Assembly: GCA_963795385.1 (NCBI GenBank)
Contig: CAWCHK010000003.1
Location: forward strand, 682,001 to 746,000
Origin: CAVURS01 sp963795385
GTDB taxonomy: Bacteria > Actinomycetota > Actinomycetes > Actinomycetales > CAVURS01
DNA: 64,000 nt
Direction: 5' to 3'
Position numbers and translations under genes: made by a program. Numbering within the stretch: the stretch's first letter is position 1; each line of letters begins with the position of its first letter. The notes below the pieces were generated by a model that was given only the letters and a program-made list of their open reading frames with translations, did no database searches and was not told the origin of the DNA. Below are positions 62,560 through 64,000 of this stretch, piece by piece.

Positions 62560-64000
62560 TCACTCCACCTCGTCCTGCGGGGGTCGCCGGAGCCGGGTGA
62601 CGCCGAACCCGAGCGCCCACAGCAACGCGATCCCGCCGACCACCCCACCGGCCTGGGCGACGCTGGGGCCCTCCGGTGTGCTGTCGGCCTTCAACGGCAG
62701 GATCGAGCTGTAGCTGTAGGTGCCGTTCTGGAACAGCACGACGCCACCCTTGTCCGACGCCTTGCTCGGGTCCGGGCCCGGCACGGGCTGCTGGCGGAAG
62801 TTCGTCCAGCGGTCCGAGCGCCACGCCTGCAGGTCGTCGTAGTTCGCCGTGATCGCGTAGGCACCGGCCTCGTAGACCAGCTGCTGCATCTGCTTGCCGA
62901 TGGCGATCCGCTTCGCCGGGTCGATCTCCTTGGCTTGGGCGGCGTAGAGATCGTCGTACTGCTTGGTGCAGTAGAACGCGTCGGAGAGCCCGGCGTAGAT
63001 CGTGCCGCCGTCCTTGTACGACCGGTCCTCGCAGGTCAGCACGTTCAGCTGGTAGTTGGGGTCCGGCGCATCGACCCAGCCCCACTCGAACAGGTCGAAC
63101 GTCCCCTGGCCGATGAACTCCGTCAGGGCGTCCTCGGACACGATCTTGACGTTGGCCTGGATGCCGATCTGCTTCAGCCAGCCGGCCACGAACGGCACGG
63201 TCTTCTGACTGGTCGGAGAGCTGCTGCGCCCGTAGAGCCGGAAGACCAGCGGGTGCGTCCCGTCCGGCATCCGCCGGATGCCGTCGCTGCCCCTCTTGTA
63301 GCCGGCCTGGTCCAGCAGCTGGTTGGCCTTCGCGATGTTGAACCCCAGCTCGGCCTTGCCCGGCACCCAGTGCTGGTCGGCGAAGATCGGCGGGATGATG
63401 GTGCTGCCGGGGCTGGCGTAGCCGCCGAACACCTTGTCCACCAACGCTTGCCGGTCGATGGCCATGTTGACGGCTTGCCGCACCCGGACGTCCTTGAGGG
63501 CCGGGTGCCCGTTGCCGATGGGGGTGTTGTCGGTCAGCGCCGCGCCGGTGTTCATGCCGATCAGGTTGAACCCGGCGTACGCCGCGTCGAGGGTCGTGAT
63601 GTTGCGCTGCCCCTTCAGCGCGTTGAAGACGCCCGGGTCCAGGTTGTCGGCGAAGTCGATCTCGCCGCGCTTGAGGGCCTGGGCCATCGAGTCCTGGTTG
63701 CTGAAGAGACGGAAGACCAGGTGGTCGATGTGCGGCGTCGGGCCCCAGTAGTAGGGGTTGCGGTCCAGACGCACGAACTGGCCCTTGACCACCTGGGTCA
63801 GCATGAACGGCCCCGTCCCGACGATCGGGTGGCCTGGGGTCGGCTCGTTGGAGTAGTTCTCGACGGCCTTCTCGCTGATCTTGGACCAGATGTGCTCGGG
63901 CAGGATGTAGACGTCGAGGTGGTACATGACCGGCGACGGCGTCTTGATCTTCATGACGACCGTCGTGGCGTCGGTTGCGCTCGCACTGGTGATGTTGCTG
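62560..64000 (-). CDS. ABC importer substrate-binding protein, membrane-anchored (5' partial)
   Basis: The frame runs off the right edge, so the N-terminus with its signal is missing; about 480 residues are seen. The family 5 binding-protein pattern is clear: P-I-V-G-T-G-P-F-M-L, N-P-Y-Y-W-G-P-T-P, the Q-A-L-K-R-G-E-I-D-F block and R-V-R-Q-A-V-N-M-A-I-D-R. The last 35 residues contain a transmembrane helix (V-V-G-G-I-A-L-L-W-A-L-G-F-G-V) and a basic end R-L-R-R-P, so the protein is anchored at its C-terminus. Ligand is unknown. The enzymes beside the operon suggest a methylated amine or small peptide. Confidence 0.9.
   Translation of the reverse strand, partial: SNITSASATDATTVVMKIKTPSPVMYHLDVYILPEHIWSKISEKAVENYSNEPTPGHPIVGTGPFMLTQVVKGQFVRLDRNPYYWGPTPHIDHLVFRLFSNQDSMAQALKRGEIDFADNLDPGVFNALKGQRNITTLDAAYAGFNLIGMNTGAALTDNTPIGNGHPALKDVRVRQAVNMAIDRQALVDKVFGGYASPGSTIIPPIFADQHWVPGKAELGFNIAKANQLLDQAGYKRGSDGIRRMPDGTHPLVFRLYGRSSSPTSQKTVPFVAGWLKQIGIQANVKIVSEDALTEFIGQGTFDLFEWGWVDAPDPNYQLNVLTCEDRSYKDGGTIYAGLSDAFYCTKQYDDLYAAQAKEIDPAKRIAIGKQMQQLVYEAGAYAITANYDDLQAWRSDRWTNFRQQPVPGPDPSKASDKGGVVLFQNGTYSYSSILPLKADSTPEGPSVAQAGGVVGGIALLWALGFGVTRLRRPPQDEVE

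Overview
The window is very GC-rich and reads as an actinobacterial chromosome segment. Markers for this are an F420-dependent luciferase-like oxidoreductase, DUF3052 and DUF3145 proteins, a 13E12-type HNH protein, a class A RNase P RNA, a polyphosphate glucokinase, and a homodimeric pyruvate dehydrogenase E1 beside a PucR-like regulator and a fabD-fabH-acpP-fabF-accD run. The order RNase H, zinc-ribbon protein, Nif3, AhpE, DUF3052, aceE, PucR regulator, fab genes is the order I recall from Mycobacterium tuberculosis (Rv2228c to Rv2247), and fabDHPF behind a FasR-like regulator is the Streptomyces arrangement. A Nocardioidaceae-like host is my best guess and is not proven.

Layout. 1-6.8 kb: F420 oxidoreductase (5' end outside the window), small conserved proteins, methionine aminopeptidase, polyphosphate glucokinase, a badly frame-broken GH63-like glucosidase, and a small cysteine protein directly behind an iron-box-like palindrome. 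7-12.2 kb: a secreted beta-propeller protein and a two-ATPase, two-permease ABC export operon. 12.3-24.5 kb: a GGDEF protein, a homocysteine methyltransferase, a degenerate secreted M23 protein, rnpB, an RNB exonuclease, YaaA, an ArsB-like permease, then a leftward operon with four-base stop/start overlaps (nif3, zinc ribbon, RNase H-DUF1737, rhodanese, metZ), and tRNA-Val. 24.6-42.9 kb: peroxiredoxin and DUF3052, an inserted FdhF-FdhD molybdoenzyme pair, aceE, the FasR-like regulator, the fatty-acid synthesis operon, a TetR/efflux pair with a clear operator, and DUF3145. 43-56 kb: a GGDEF-EAL protein, a 905-residue oxidoreductase fused to a TTC38-like repeat domain, a P-loop kinase, a deacetylase, a P1 peptidase and a CocE-type hydrolase, a TetR regulator and an HNH protein. 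56-64 kb: a monomeric sarcosine-oxidase-like enzyme, a Rieske oxygenase and a complete oligopeptide-type ABC importer, its binding protein running off the right edge. This looks like an uptake and N-demethylation locus for a methylated amine or betaine-like compound.

Two features run through the window. At least nine genes carry a TAnnnT -10 hexamer only 6-7 bases before the start codon, the signature of leaderless mRNA. Between about 2.3 and 10.2 kb, and once in aceE, genes that should be intact are broken by single-base indels, mostly extra bases. Read errors explain that better than gene decay.

The observations most worth following are the oxidoreductase-TTC38 fusion and its palindromic promoter, the FabD with a lysine-less biotinyl-like tail, two tandem arrays sharing the octamer CTGACCTC behind two stop codons, the iron-box small cysteine protein, the RNase H-DUF1737 fusion, and the betaine/N-methyl amine locus with its perfect 8-2-8 operator.
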